From: Nevskia sp.
GTDB taxonomy: Bacteria; Pseudomonadota; Gammaproteobacteria; Nevskiales; Nevskiaceae
NCBI RefSeq assembly: GCF_021732705.1
Contig: NZ_JAKFUM010000008.1
Span: 186,001-250,000 of the forward strand
Reading direction: 5' to 3'
Length of the DNA: 64,000 nt
Shown one piece after another: positions 36,391 to 45,086 of this stretch (position 1 is its first letter; every line of letters begins with the position of its first letter). The notes under the pieces are model-generated. The model was not told the DNA's origin. It ran no database searches and worked only from the letters and a program-made list of their open reading frames with translations. A program made the position numbers and the translations under genes.

Positions 36391-37329
36391 TTACGGATGC
36401 TGCGGTTCGGCGTCCGGCAGCAGGCGCACGCCGCGCACGCCGCTGGCGAGGATCGCGGCATGCAGCGCGCGGATGGCGGTCAGCCGCGGGAAACTGCGGC
36501 GCCAGACCATGCCGATGCGGCGCGACGGCGCCGGCGCGGCGAACGGCACCACCGGCAACGGGTTCGGCTCCGGCGGGCGATTGGCGATCGACGAGTTCGG
36601 CATCACCGTGATGCCGAGCCCCGAGCCGACCATGTAGCGAATCGTCTCGATCGAGCTGCCGGTGACCGGCCGCGGACCGTCGCCTTCGGCATCCAGGCAC
36701 TTCGGGCAGGCCGCGATCACCTGCTCGCGGAAGCAGTGGCCGGGGCCGAGCAGCAGCAGATGCTCCTCGGCCAGCTTCTTCGCCGGGATGCTCGGCAGTT
36801 CGGCCCAGCGATGGTTCGGCGACAGCATCACGACGAAATCCTCGTCGTACAGCGGCCAGGCCGACAGCCCCTGCAGATCGATCGGCAGCGCCAGCAGCGC
36901 CACGTCCAGCTCGTTGTCGCGCAGCTGTTCGAGCAGCACGGCCGTGAAGTTTTCCTCGATCATCAGCGGCATCATCGGTGCCGTCTCGCGCATCAGCGGC
37001 ACGAGGCTCGGCAGCACGTACGGGCCGACGGTGTAGATCGCGCCGAGCCGCAGCGAGCCGACCAGCTCGTCCTTGCCTTCTCGGGCGATGTCCTCGACCC
37101 GCTTCGCTTCGGCCAGCACCCGCCGCGCCTGTTCGATGATCCGCACGCCGACCGCCGTCGGCTTGGCCTCGCCGCGGATGCGCTCGAACAAGGTCACGCC
37201 CAGCTCGTCCTCGAGCTTCTTCAGCGCCACCGACAGCGTCGGCTGCGACACGAACGAACGCTCGGCCGCGCGCGAGAAATGGCGCTCCTTGTCGAGGTTC
37301 ACGAGATAGCGGAGTTCGGTCAGCGTCAT
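36391..37329 (-). CDS. oxyR: Hydrogen-peroxide-sensing LysR regulator
   Basis: OxyR activates peroxide-defence genes after disulfide formation. The 312-residue protein has the LysR helix-turn-helix at the start (DKERHFSRAAERSFVSQPTLS region). The redox cysteines are in GHCFREQVIAACPKC: Cys199 and Cys208, the same numbers as E. coli OxyR, plus a third Cys211. The C-terminal domain (SIETIRYMVGSGLGITVMPNS) agrees with OxyR rather than other LysR members. A TAGAAT element at 37391-37386 on the minus strand could be its -10 box. Confidence 0.93.
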   Translation of the reverse strand: MTLTELRYLVNLDKERHFSRAAERSFVSQPTLSVALKKLEDELGVTLFERIRGEAKPTAVGVRIIEQARRVLAEAKRVEDIAREGKDELVGSLRLGAIYTVGPYVLPSLVPLMRETAPMMPLMIEENFTAVLLEQLRDNELDVALLALPIDLQGLSAWPLYDEDFVVMLSPNHRWAELPSIPAKKLAEEHLLLLGPGHCFREQVIAACPKCLDAEGDGPRPVTGSSIETIRYMVGSGLGITVMPNSSIANRPPEPNPLPVVPFAAPAPSRRIGMVWRRSFPRLTAIRALHAAILASGVRGVRLLPDAEPQHP

Positions 37330-37461
37330 GGGTTGACCTGTCTGTGGGAAGCGGGCCCGACAGCTCCCCGCCGCCGGTGCGCCCGATTCTAGACCGTCCC
37401 TATGTCGAATCGTTCGGCGATAGCGAACGTCAATCGCGAATCGCGCCCGGACGTTGCCGGG

Positions 37462-38787
37462 TCACGGCACCTTCACCCAGCGCACGTAGTAGAAGCCATC
37501 GAAATCGCCACCCGGCTCGATCCGTCGGCCGAGGCCGCAGTCTTCGCCCCACATCGCGTACGGCGACGGGTCGATCACCTGCTCGACCGCTTCCGGCTGC
37601 TCGGCCATGAAGGCGCGGGCCACGTCCTCGCCTTCGGCCTTGAGGATCGAGCAGGTGGCGTAGACCAGCACGCCTTGCGGTTTCAGCAGCGGCCACAGCG
37701 CGCGCAACAGACGGAGCTGCTGCGCGGCCATCGTCGGGATGTCGGTCTCGCGGCGCAGCCACTTGATGTCCGGATGGCGGCGAATCACGCCGGTGCCGGA
37801 GCACGGCGCATCGATCAGGATGCGATCGAACTTCTTGCCTTTCCACCAGCCGGCGGTGTCGGCGGCATCGTGATGGACCAGCATCGCGTCGAGCCCGAGG
37901 CGGCCGAGCGTGTCGCGAATGCGCCCGAGGCGCGCGGCTTCGGATTCGATCGCGATGACGTCGAGGCCTTCGCTGCGCTCGATCAGGTGCGCGGTCTTGC
38001 CGCCCGGGGCAGCGCAGGCATCGAGCACGCGCATGCCGGGTTCGGCACCGAGCAGGTCGGCGGCGAGCTGCGCGCTCAGGTCCTGCACCGAGACCCGGCC
38101 ATCGGCGAAGCCCGGAATGCGTTCGACCGGCAGCGGCTCGTTCAGGATCACGGCGTCCGGAGTCGTGCGCGGCAGTAGGTGGCCGATGCCGGCGGTGCTC
38201 AGCTCGGCCGCGAAGGCCTCGCGATCGCCGCGACGGCGGTTCACCCGCAGCGTCATCGGTGCCTGCGTGTTGCCGGCCGCGAGCACGCTGCGCCAGGCGC
38301 CGGGCCAGTCGCGCTTGATCTGGCGAACCAGCCATTCCGGATACGACTGCCGCACCTCGACATCCGGCGGCAGGGTCGCTTCGATGGCATCGGCCTCACG
38401 CTGATAGCGGCGCAGCAGCGCATTGGTCAGGCCTTTCGCCCACGGCTTGCCGAGCACTTCCGCGGCGGCCACGGTTTCGGCCACGGCGGCGTGGGCCGGC
38501 ACCCGCATCGCGCGCAGTTGATAGACGCCGCAGGCGAGCAGTGCCGCCACCAGCGGTTCCTCGCGCAGCGGCTTCTGCAGCATCCGGCCGACCAGCCAGT
38601 TCAGCGTGCTGAACTCGCGGACCACGCCGTAGGCCATCGCCTTGAGCAGCGACAGGTCGGCCGCGGACAGCGGCGCGCTGACCGCGGCCAGCGCGTCATC
38701 GAGATTGCGGCCGGTCATCACCGCGGCCACGGCTTTCGCGGCGGCGGCACGGACATTGGTGATGCGTTCGGGGGTGGTGACGGTCAT
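37462..38787 (-). CDS. rsmB: 16S rRNA m5C967 methyltransferase
   Basis: RsmB methylates C967 of 16S rRNA using S-adenosylmethionine. The 441-residue protein has an N-terminal NusB-like RNA-binding domain and a Rossmann methyltransferase. Motifs include LDACAAPGGKTAHL (SAM site), the cysteine in IDAPCSGTGVIRRHPD and the second catalytic cysteine in VYATCSILKAEGE. Its ATG overlaps the histidine-kinase stop (ATGA), so it is the last gene of the creBC-like operon, an unusual partner since rsmB usually follows fmt. Confidence 0.95.
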   Translation of the reverse strand: MTVTTPERITNVRAAAAKAVAAVMTGRNLDDALAAVSAPLSAADLSLLKAMAYGVVREFSTLNWLVGRMLQKPLREEPLVAALLACGVYQLRAMRVPAHAAVAETVAAAEVLGKPWAKGLTNALLRRYQREADAIEATLPPDVEVRQSYPEWLVRQIKRDWPGAWRSVLAAGNTQAPMTLRVNRRRGDREAFAAELSTAGIGHLLPRTTPDAVILNEPLPVERIPGFADGRVSVQDLSAQLAADLLGAEPGMRVLDACAAPGGKTAHLIERSEGLDVIAIESEAARLGRIRDTLGRLGLDAMLVHHDAADTAGWWKGKKFDRILIDAPCSGTGVIRRHPDIKWLRRETDIPTMAAQQLRLLRALWPLLKPQGVLVYATCSILKAEGEDVARAFMAEQPEAVEQVIDPSPYAMWGEDCGLGRRIEPGGDFDGFYYVRWVKVP

Positions 38788-40538
38788 CGGAGGGCAAGGT
38801 GCGGGAGACGGATGCGGAAATGGGCACCGCGGCCGGCCGGCACCAGCGCGATGCTGCCGCCGTGGGCCGCGAGCAGCGAGCGGATGATCGGCAGGCCAAG
38901 GCCGGTGGAACCGCGCGGGCGGCCGGTGGTGAAGAACGGCTCGAATATCTTAGGCGCGTTGGCCGCGGTGATGCCGATGCCATCGTCGACGATGTCGATC
39001 TTCAGCGTGTCCGGGCGATCATCAAGGCCGACCTGCACCAGCACCTGCACGTCCGGCCCGGCGTGCTGGCGCGCGTTGTCGAGCACGGTGGCGACGACGG
39101 CGTCGAGCGTTTCCACCGCCATCGGCACCTCGGCATCGAACGCGAAATCGCAGTGCACCGGCAGGCCGCGCTCGCGGAAGCGTTCGGCCACGGCGATGAC
39201 GGTGGGACGCACGGCGGCATGCTCGTCGCCCGGCTGGGTCATGTCGGCGCGCGCCAGCTCCAGCAGCCGCTGCACGAGGCGTTCGAGGCGCTCCGAATCG
39301 TCCGCGAGGATGTTCAGGAAGCGGCTGCGCTCGTCGTCCGACATCGCGTTGCCGTGCTCGCGCAAGAGCTCGACCGAGCCCTGGATCGCGGTCAGCGGCG
39401 TCTTGAACTCGTGCGAGACATGCGCGGCGAAATCACGGATGTAGGTGGCGCGGGCTTCGAGCGTCGCCGCCATCACCGCGATGGTGTCGGACAACTCGCC
39501 GATCTCGTAGGTGCCGGGCCGGCGCAGCGGCACCACCGCACCCTGCTCGCCGCGCGCGGCGCGGCGGGTCTGTTCGATCAGCGCGCGCACCGGACGGCTG
39601 ATGGTGAAGCTGGTCAGCAATGACAGGGCCAGCACCACCGCGATCAGCAGCAGGGTGCCGCGCAGCAGCTCGGTGCGCTTGCCGAGCAGCGCCTGCTGGA
39701 GGCTGGCCGGTGTCCGCACCAGCAGCACGGCGCCGACCACCTTGCTGTCGATCACGATCGGCACGGCGACGAACACGCGCACCTGCGTGCCGCGACTGAT
39801 CGAGGCCAGCGGCGGTGGTGGTCGGTTGCCGCTGCCCGCGTCATATCGGCTGCGAAGCGTGCTCACCGGCTCGCCGCGCAGTGCCCGGGCGATCTCGACG
39901 AAGCCGAGCATCGAGCGCCGCAGCTCGCGGTCGAAGGTCGATGCGACGATGGTGCCGCGGAAGTCGACGACGCGGATGCCGGCCAGGGTCGTGAACTGCG
40001 CGGTGCGCAGGATCGGCTCGATCAGCCGGCCGATCTCCAGCGCCAGCGGATCGCTCGGGCTGTTCGGCGCATCCGGCTCGGGCGGTTTCGGCAGGATCGG
40101 GTCGCGCGCCAGATCGAGCTGCAGCGGCCGCGGCCGCCACGGGCTGAAGGTTTCGCCATCGTCATTGCGCAGTGGCAGCGGAAATTCGACCGGAATGCCG
40201 TAGTCGGCGACACCCGCAGTCTTGTGCGCCGCCGCCAGCCGCTGGAGCAGCGCCTGATAGGTCGCCGAGATCACCGTGCCCTGCGCCACCAGTTCCGACT
40301 CGGTCTGGCGGATCAGCGCACTTTCGTAGATGCGCAGCATCGCGATGCCGGCCAGCGGCAGCACCAGCACCACGAGGTTGATCAGTAACAGAACAGTCCG
40401 CAGCCGCGGTCGCTTGAAGCGCTTGCCGGTGTGGCCGCGCAGCAGTTTCTTCAGCAGCGCGCGCCGGCGGGCGTCGTCTTCCCCGGCAACGTCTTCTCGG
40501 GCCTTGGCCGAGGTCGACGGCGGCAGCGCCGGCTTCAC
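38784..40538 (-). CDS. creC: CreC-like sensor histidine kinase
   Basis: The 584-residue kinase starts with GTG overlapping the response-regulator stop (GTGA). After a basic N-terminus come a first membrane helix (VLLLINLVVLVLPLAGIAML), a periplasmic sensor of about 250 residues, a second helix (LLLIAVVLALSLLTSFTI) and a HAMP-like linker. The phospho-acceptor motif is HVSHEFKTPLTAI, and the ATPase has LDNARQHA, DDGIGI and STGLGLPI. It is longer than E. coli CreC (474). The creD gene beyond the regulator supports the name; the signal sensed is unknown. Confidence 0.8.
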   Translation of the reverse strand: MKPALPPSTSAKAREDVAGEDDARRRALLKKLLRGHTGKRFKRPRLRTVLLLINLVVLVLPLAGIAMLRIYESALIRQTESELVAQGTVISATYQALLQRLAAAHKTAGVADYGIPVEFPLPLRNDDGETFSPWRPRPLQLDLARDPILPKPPEPDAPNSPSDPLALEIGRLIEPILRTAQFTTLAGIRVVDFRGTIVASTFDRELRRSMLGFVEIARALRGEPVSTLRSRYDAGSGNRPPPPLASISRGTQVRVFVAVPIVIDSKVVGAVLLVRTPASLQQALLGKRTELLRGTLLLIAVVLALSLLTSFTISRPVRALIEQTRRAARGEQGAVVPLRRPGTYEIGELSDTIAVMAATLEARATYIRDFAAHVSHEFKTPLTAIQGSVELLREHGNAMSDDERSRFLNILADDSERLERLVQRLLELARADMTQPGDEHAAVRPTVIAVAERFRERGLPVHCDFAFDAEVPMAVETLDAVVATVLDNARQHAGPDVQVLVQVGLDDRPDTLKIDIVDDGIGITAANAPKIFEPFFTTGRPRGSTGLGLPIIRSLLAAHGGSIALVPAGRGAHFRIRLPHLALR

Positions 40539-41227
40539 TCGCAGGGACCGAGCTTGTAGCCGACGCCGTGCAGGGTTTCGATCGGGTCCGCACCGATCGC
40601 CGCGAACTTCGCGCGGACCCGGCGCACGTGGCTGTCGATGGTGCGGTCGGCCACGATCTTGTGCAGCTCGTAGGCCGTGTTCATCAGGTGATCGCGCGTG
40701 CAGACCTTGCCCGGCCGCGTCATCAGCGTGCGCAGGATGCCGAACTCGGTCAGCGTCAGCACCACGTCGATGTCGTCCCACTCGGCGCGGTAGCGGTCCA
40801 GGTCGAGCCGCAGCCGGCCATGCTGCAGCTTCGCGGACTTGCCATCGCCGGCAGGCGCGCCGGTGCGGCGCAGGATCGCCTTGACCCGCGCCACCAGCTC
40901 ACGTGGCGAGAACGGCTTGGCCACGTAGTCATCGCCGCCGAGTTCCAGGCCGAGAATGCGGTCGATCTCGTCATCCTTGCTGCTGACGAACAGGATCGGC
41001 AGATGGCCGTCGGCCGGTTCGCGGCGCAGGCGGCGGCAGACCTCGGTGCCATCCATCTCCGGCATCAGGATGTCGAGGATCAACAGCGCCGGCTTCTCAC
41101 GCTCGCACAGGCTCAGCGCCTGCCGGCCATCGGCCGCCGTGACCGTGGCGTAGCCGGCCTTCTGCAACGCGAAACAGATGACTTCGCGGATGTGCGGGTC
41201 ATCGTCGACGACGAGGATTTTCTGCAT
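40535..41227 (-). CDS. creB: OmpR-family response regulator, CreB-like
   Basis: The 230-residue protein has a receiver domain (VVDDDPHIRE acidic pocket, phospho-acceptor Asp in LLILDILMPEMDG, Lys in VAKPFSPRE) and a winged-helix output domain (LTLTEFGILRTLM, DRTIDSHVRRVRAKF). It is paired with the kinase by GTGA overlap and faces creD across 160 bp. In enterobacteria CreB activates creD. The repeat TGCAC-N6-TGCAC in the gap is a fitting target. Confidence 0.85.
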   Translation of the reverse strand: MQKILVVDDDPHIREVICFALQKAGYATVTAADGRQALSLCEREKPALLILDILMPEMDGTEVCRRLRREPADGHLPILFVSSKDDEIDRILGLELGGDDYVAKPFSPRELVARVKAILRRTGAPAGDGKSAKLQHGRLRLDLDRYRAEWDDIDVVLTLTEFGILRTLMTRPGKVCTRDHLMNTAYELHKIVADRTIDSHVRRVRAKFAAIGADPIETLHGVGYKLGPCE

Positions 41228-41261
41228 GCGGCGAGCTTAGCGCGGCGCTTCCGCGCCGTTG

Positions 41262-41285
41262 CATCGCTGCACCGCAATTGCACGC
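41262..41285. promoter_or_regulatory. Candidate CreB-type operator (TGCAC-N6-TGCAC)
   Basis: TGCAC occurs at 41270-41274 and 41281-41285, separated by six bases, an 11-bp spaced direct repeat. A near copy, TGCAT, is at 41262. E. coli CreB binds TTCAC-N6-TTCAC, so the layout is the same with one base altered in each half. It lies 43-58 bp upstream of creB and about 105 bp before the lipoprotein-creD pair. Confidence 0.5.
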
Positions 41286-41389
41286 AAATCCTCGCGCCTT
41301 GCACGGGCGCGGCGCGGGGCCGTCATGGCCGGCGCGAACACTGCGGACTCCACTCACCGGTGCTTTCCGACCCCCTGCCGAGGCCTGCC

Positions 41390-41503
41390 ATGCGCATTCG
41401 CGTGCTGCTGTTTGCCGCATCGATCCTGACCCTGTTCCTGCTGCCCGCCTGTGTCGCGACGCTGACCGGCGAAACTTCCGCGACGATGGCGGTGACGCCA
41501 TGA
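41390..41503 (+). CDS. 37-residue lipoprotein coupled to creD
   Basis: The reading frame encodes a basic start (MRIRV), a hydrophobic stretch (LLFAASILTLFLL) and a lipobox LPAC with Cys at residue 21, leaving a mature peptide of only 17 residues. Its stop overlaps the creD ATG (ATGA). It follows the candidate cre operator and would be the first gene of the creD transcript. I know no described counterpart in creBCD loci. It could be a signalling lipopeptide, an envelope regulator, or a leader that couples translation to creD. Confidence 0.65.
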   Translation: MRIRVLLFAASILTLFLLPACVATLTGETSATMAVTP

Positions 41504-42894
41504 GCGCGCCGTGGTCGCAGCGGCTGCTCGATTCGCCGACGCGGCGGCTGATGCTGATCGGGCTGCTGGTGCTGCTGCTGATGATTCCGGCCTCGATGAT
41601 TCGCGACGTGGTGACCGAACGCGAGGCGCGGCGCGATGCCGCGGTGGCCGACATCACCGCCAAGTGGGGCGGCGAGCAGCAGCTCACCGGGCCGATCCTG
41701 CGCGTGCCGTACACGCGGCAGGTGATCGCGCAGGATGACAAGGGCAAGGCGATCACGCGGCGCGAGTCCGGCGTCGGCTACTTCCTGCCGAAGCGGCTGG
41801 CGATCCGCGCCGAGCTGACCACGGAGCGCCGCAAGCGCGGCCTGTTCGAAGTGCCGGTCTATGTCGCCGCGATGCATCTGAGCGGCGCGTTCGAGAAGCC
41901 CGATCTCGCGTCGTGGGGCGTGGCGCCGGAAGACATCGACTGGCCGCGCGCCGAGCTGCTGATCGGCCTGACCGAGCCGCGCAGCCTGCGCGCCGATGCT
42001 GCGCTGGCGTGGGCCGGCCAGCCGCTGGCGCTGAAGCCGTCGACCGGGCAGTCCGGCAGCTGGGCCGCGCCCGGCATCCATGCGGCGCTCGGGCCCGCCA
42101 TCGCCGAGTCATTGGCCACGTCAGATCCCGCTGCGCTGACCGCGTTCACGCTCGATCTGACGCTGAACGGCGCACAGGCCCTGCATTTCGCGCCGACGGC
42201 CGAGGAAACGACGGTGCAGCTCATGTCCGACTGGCCGCACCCGAGCTTTCAGGGCCAGTGGCTGCCGGGCCGGCGCGAGGTCGTCGACGGGCGCGACACG
42301 GCGCAGTGGTCGGTGTCCCACCTCGGCCGCAACTATCCGCAGCGCTGGCGCGAGTCGTCCGAGATCGCCGAGACGGTGCAGGGCACCCGCTTCGGCATGA
42401 GCCTGGCGACGCCGCTCGATCTGTATGCGCTGGCCGACCGCAGCACCAAGTACGCGCTGCTGACCCTGGTCTTCACCTTCGCCGTGATCTGGCTGCTGGA
42501 AGTGCTGAGCGGCCAGCGCGTGCACCCGATCCAGTACGGCTTCGTCGGCGCCGCGCTGTGCCTGTTCGGGTTGCTGCAGCTGTCGTTCGCCGAGCATTTC
42601 GGCTTCAACGCCGCGTTCGCCGTCGCCGCCGGCAGCGTGCTGGTGCTGGTCACGGTCTACAGCCATGGCGTGCTGAAAAGCACGACGCGGGCACTCGCCG
42701 TCGGCGGCGTGCTCGGCGGCATCTACGCCTACCTGTTCGTGATCCTGCGGGCCGAGGACTACGCGCTGCTCGGCGGCTCGCTGGCCCTGCTGGCCGGACT
42801 GGCGCTGGCGATGTTCGTCACGCGACGGGTCGACTGGTTCGCGACGGATGCGGTGGCATCGAGTGCATCGGGCGTGGCAACGGCGATCAAGTAA
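41500..42894 (+). CDS. creD: Inner-membrane protein CreD
   Basis: The 464-residue protein matches CreD: one N-terminal membrane helix (LMLIGLLVLLLMIPASMI), a large periplasmic domain (REARRDAAVADITAKWGGEQQLTGPIL region, split by conserved PYTRQV), and a C-terminal bundle of about five helices beginning ADRSTKYALLTLVFTF. CreD is induced by CreBC and affects envelope integrity and, in some species, beta-lactam response. It is divergent from creBC here, whereas enterobacterial creD lies downstream of creBC on the same strand. Confidence 0.92.
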   Translation: MSAPWSQRLLDSPTRRLMLIGLLVLLLMIPASMIRDVVTEREARRDAAVADITAKWGGEQQLTGPILRVPYTRQVIAQDDKGKAITRRESGVGYFLPKRLAIRAELTTERRKRGLFEVPVYVAAMHLSGAFEKPDLASWGVAPEDIDWPRAELLIGLTEPRSLRADAALAWAGQPLALKPSTGQSGSWAAPGIHAALGPAIAESLATSDPAALTAFTLDLTLNGAQALHFAPTAEETTVQLMSDWPHPSFQGQWLPGRREVVDGRDTAQWSVSHLGRNYPQRWRESSEIAETVQGTRFGMSLATPLDLYALADRSTKYALLTLVFTFAVIWLLEVLSGQRVHPIQYGFVGAALCLFGLLQLSFAEHFGFNAAFAVAAGSVLVLVTVYSHGVLKSTTRALAVGGVLGGIYAYLFVILRAEDYALLGGSLALLAGLALAMFVTRRVDWFATDAVASSASGVATAIK

Positions 42895-42911
42895 ACGATG
42901 CCCCAAAATCC

Positions 42912-42942
42912 AGCGTCATTCCCGCGCAGGCGGGAATGACAG
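42912..42942. repeat. Dispersed REP-like palindrome, copy 2
   Basis: GTCATTCCCGC-GCAG...GCGGGAATGAC forms an 11-bp stem between the convergent creD and fmt genes. It is the same family as the copy at 3182-3208 in opposite orientation. In this place it may act as a bidirectional transcript end. Confidence 0.75.
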
Positions 42943-42979
42943 GCAAGCGAGGGTCATGGCCCAGCCTGCCGCAGCCGCG

Positions 42980-43930
42980 TCAGCGGAAGCGCTGCCCCGC
43001 CAGCTTCCAGTCGCGGCAGACGAGGCTGGCCGGCAGCGCCTTGCCGCCGGGTTTCTGCAGCTCGGTGACGACCAGCACGCCGTCGACGGTCGCCAGATGC
43101 AGGCCGTGGCTGTCGACGGCGAGCACGCTGCCCGGCGGCTCGGCGTTCGCCGACACCGCCAGCGCCCGGGCGTTCCAGAAGCGGATGCGCTCCGGCGCGG
43201 CGGCCCCGGCCCCGGTCTCGCCCAACTCGCACCAGGCCACCGGCGCCGGATTGAACGCGCGGATGCGGCGGGCGATCTCGGCGGCTGGGCGGGTCCAGTC
43301 AATCCGCGCTTCGTCCTTGCTCAGCTTCTTCGCGTAGGTGACGCCGGCTTCCGGCTGCACCGTGGCCGGCAGGTTACCGGCTTCGAGGCGGGCCAGCGCC
43401 TCGACGATCAGCCGGCCGCCGAGCGCGCACAGCGCGTCATGCAGGCTGGCGGCGGTGGTCGTGGCATCGATCGCGACGCGTTCGATTAAGCGCATCGGCC
43501 CGGTATCGAGCCCGGCTTCCATCTGCATGATGGTGACGCCGGTCTCCGCGTCGCCGGCTTCGATCGCGCGGGCGATCGGTGCCGCGCCGCGCCAGCGCGG
43601 CAACAGACTCGCGTGGATGTTCAGGCAGCCGTGCGTCGGAATGTCGAGCGCGGCCTGCGGCAGGATCAGGCCATACGCGACGACGACCATGATGTCCGGC
43701 GCAGCCGCGGCGAGCACCGCGCGGGCGTCGGCATCGAGCTTCAGAAACTTGTGGACGGTGAGGCCCAGCGCCTCGGCCCGCCGTGCCACCGGTGACGCGG
43801 TGAGCTTCTGGCCGCGGCCGGCCGGGCGATCCGGCTGGCTCAGCACGGCGACGATCTCGTGCCCGGCGGCGTGCAGCGCATCGAGCGCCGGCACCGCGAA
43901 TTCCGGCGTGCCGGCGAAGATCAGCCTCAT
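42980..43930 (-). CDS. fmt: Methionyl-tRNA formyltransferase
   Basis: Fmt formylates initiator Met-tRNA using 10-formyl-tetrahydrofolate. The 316-residue length is standard. RLIFAGTPEFAVPALDAL opens the N-terminal domain; the catalytic Asn-His-Asp set is in LNIHASLLPRWRGAAPI and TGVTIMQMEAGLDTGPM. The C-terminal anticodon-stem domain follows from about 205. Its ATG overlaps the chorismatase stop (ATGA). The usual partner def is absent and rsmB lies 4 kb away behind the cre genes. Confidence 0.95.
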   Translation of the reverse strand: MRLIFAGTPEFAVPALDALHAAGHEIVAVLSQPDRPAGRGQKLTASPVARRAEALGLTVHKFLKLDADARAVLAAAAPDIMVVVAYGLILPQAALDIPTHGCLNIHASLLPRWRGAAPIARAIEAGDAETGVTIMQMEAGLDTGPMRLIERVAIDATTTAASLHDALCALGGRLIVEALARLEAGNLPATVQPEAGVTYAKKLSKDEARIDWTRPAAEIARRIRAFNPAPVAWCELGETGAGAAAPERIRFWNARALAVSANAEPPGSVLAVDSHGLHLATVDGVLVVTELQKPGGKALPASLVCRDWKLAGQRFR

Positions 43931-44952
43931 GCGCCGGGTTCCGCACCGGACAGCGGCGCGTACAGCGCCTCGACTTCCACTCGCAGCTCGGCCCGGCTGA
44001 TGTCGGCCAGCACAGTCAGGCGCGGGCAGTCGGCCGGAAACAGGCGCGCGGCGAGCGCTTCGACCTCGGCCAGATCTTCGCGGCGGCGGACGTAGATCTT
44101 CAGCGCTGCCGGCTGCAGGCGCTGGCCGCCGAGCGTTTCGGCCCGGGCCACCAGCGCATCGAGATTCAGCGCCAGCTCGCGCAGCTGCGCGCCGGTGTTC
44201 TCCGGATGCTTGCTTTCATGGCCGACGACCGCCGCCGTGCCGGACACGAACAGCTGGCCCCACGGCATCAGCATCGCCCGCGAAAAACTCGGGCTGACCG
44301 GGCCGTAGGCGCGCGGATACTCGTAGGCCGGCACCTGGCGCGGGTTCTCGATCCGCGTGCCCGGCACCTTGGCGGCAAGCGCGAACACGATCAGCTGATC
44401 CGGCGCGCCCTGGATGCCGACGGCCGTGGCGGCCGGCAGCGGCAGCGCAGGGTCCAGCGCCCGGGCGCGGCCGACACAGAAGCGACGGTAGCGCTCGGCA
44501 TCCGGATCGGCCGGATTCGGGTTGTCGTTGATCGCGCCGAGGTAGTGCCAGATCTTGACCAGATGCGGATAGCCGCCGTCGGCGACGAGGGCCGCGATCT
44601 GGCGATAGACCGCCTCGGACGCCGCTTCCAGCCCGCCGTGCGCGGCTTCGTCGAGCGTCCACACTGCCAACTGCAGCTCGCCGTTCTCGCGGATGCGGGC
44701 CCCGAAGGCCTCGCGCGTGGTGACCGGCGCCGCGCCACCGAGCCAGCGCTCGTAGTGCACGGCGCCGTCGTGGCTGGGCAGCGGCAGGCGTACGGCGGCG
44801 GCATCGCAGAGCCCGACGCCTGCCCCTGGACCGAGCGCGAACACGCCGAGCAGGCGCGGGTCGTGCGCGGCGGCGTGAGCGTCATAACGGAAAGCGATCG
44901 GCAGCGGCTGGCCGGAGGTCGCGCGCAGCGGAATGGTCGACAAAGGCGGCAA
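43927..44952 (-). CDS. Chorismatase (FkbO/Hyg5/XanB2-like)
   Basis: The 341-residue protein has a RidA-like fold typical of chorismatases, often labelled pteridine-dependent dioxygenase-like. Characteristic segments are LVKIWHYLGAIN, RYRRFCVGRARAL, NPRQVPAYEYPR, SPSFSRAM and FVSGTAAVVGHESKHP. Members hydrolyse chorismate; the Xanthomonas XanB2 forms 3- and 4-hydroxybenzoate for pigment and ubiquinone. The product specificity cannot be read with confidence. It is coupled to fmt by ATGA overlap; a DAHP synthase gene 2 kb away feeds the same chorismate pool. Confidence 0.8.
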   Translation of the reverse strand: MPPLSTIPLRATSGQPLPIAFRYDAHAAAHDPRLLGVFALGPGAGVGLCDAAAVRLPLPSHDGAVHYERWLGGAAPVTTREAFGARIRENGELQLAVWTLDEAAHGGLEAASEAVYRQIAALVADGGYPHLVKIWHYLGAINDNPNPADPDAERYRRFCVGRARALDPALPLPAATAVGIQGAPDQLIVFALAAKVPGTRIENPRQVPAYEYPRAYGPVSPSFSRAMLMPWGQLFVSGTAAVVGHESKHPENTGAQLRELALNLDALVARAETLGGQRLQPAALKIYVRRREDLAEVEALAARLFPADCPRLTVLADISRAELRVEVEALYAPLSGAEPGA

Positions 44953-45086
44953 CAGAATCGTGGAGAGCGGCTAGTTTAAGGTGCCACCCCCGCTTCGGCA
45001 CGGCGGTGGCCCGCCGAGGCCCGACATTGACCGCGTGCCGCATGCCCCTATAGTCCGGTGATCCCGTTGCCGACTCCGGACCCTCG

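Noticed and set aside
37410..37433. OxyR operator before oxyR
   Set aside because: CTAT and ATAG occur but with 16 bases between them in the wrong order for the ATAG-N7-CTAT consensus.
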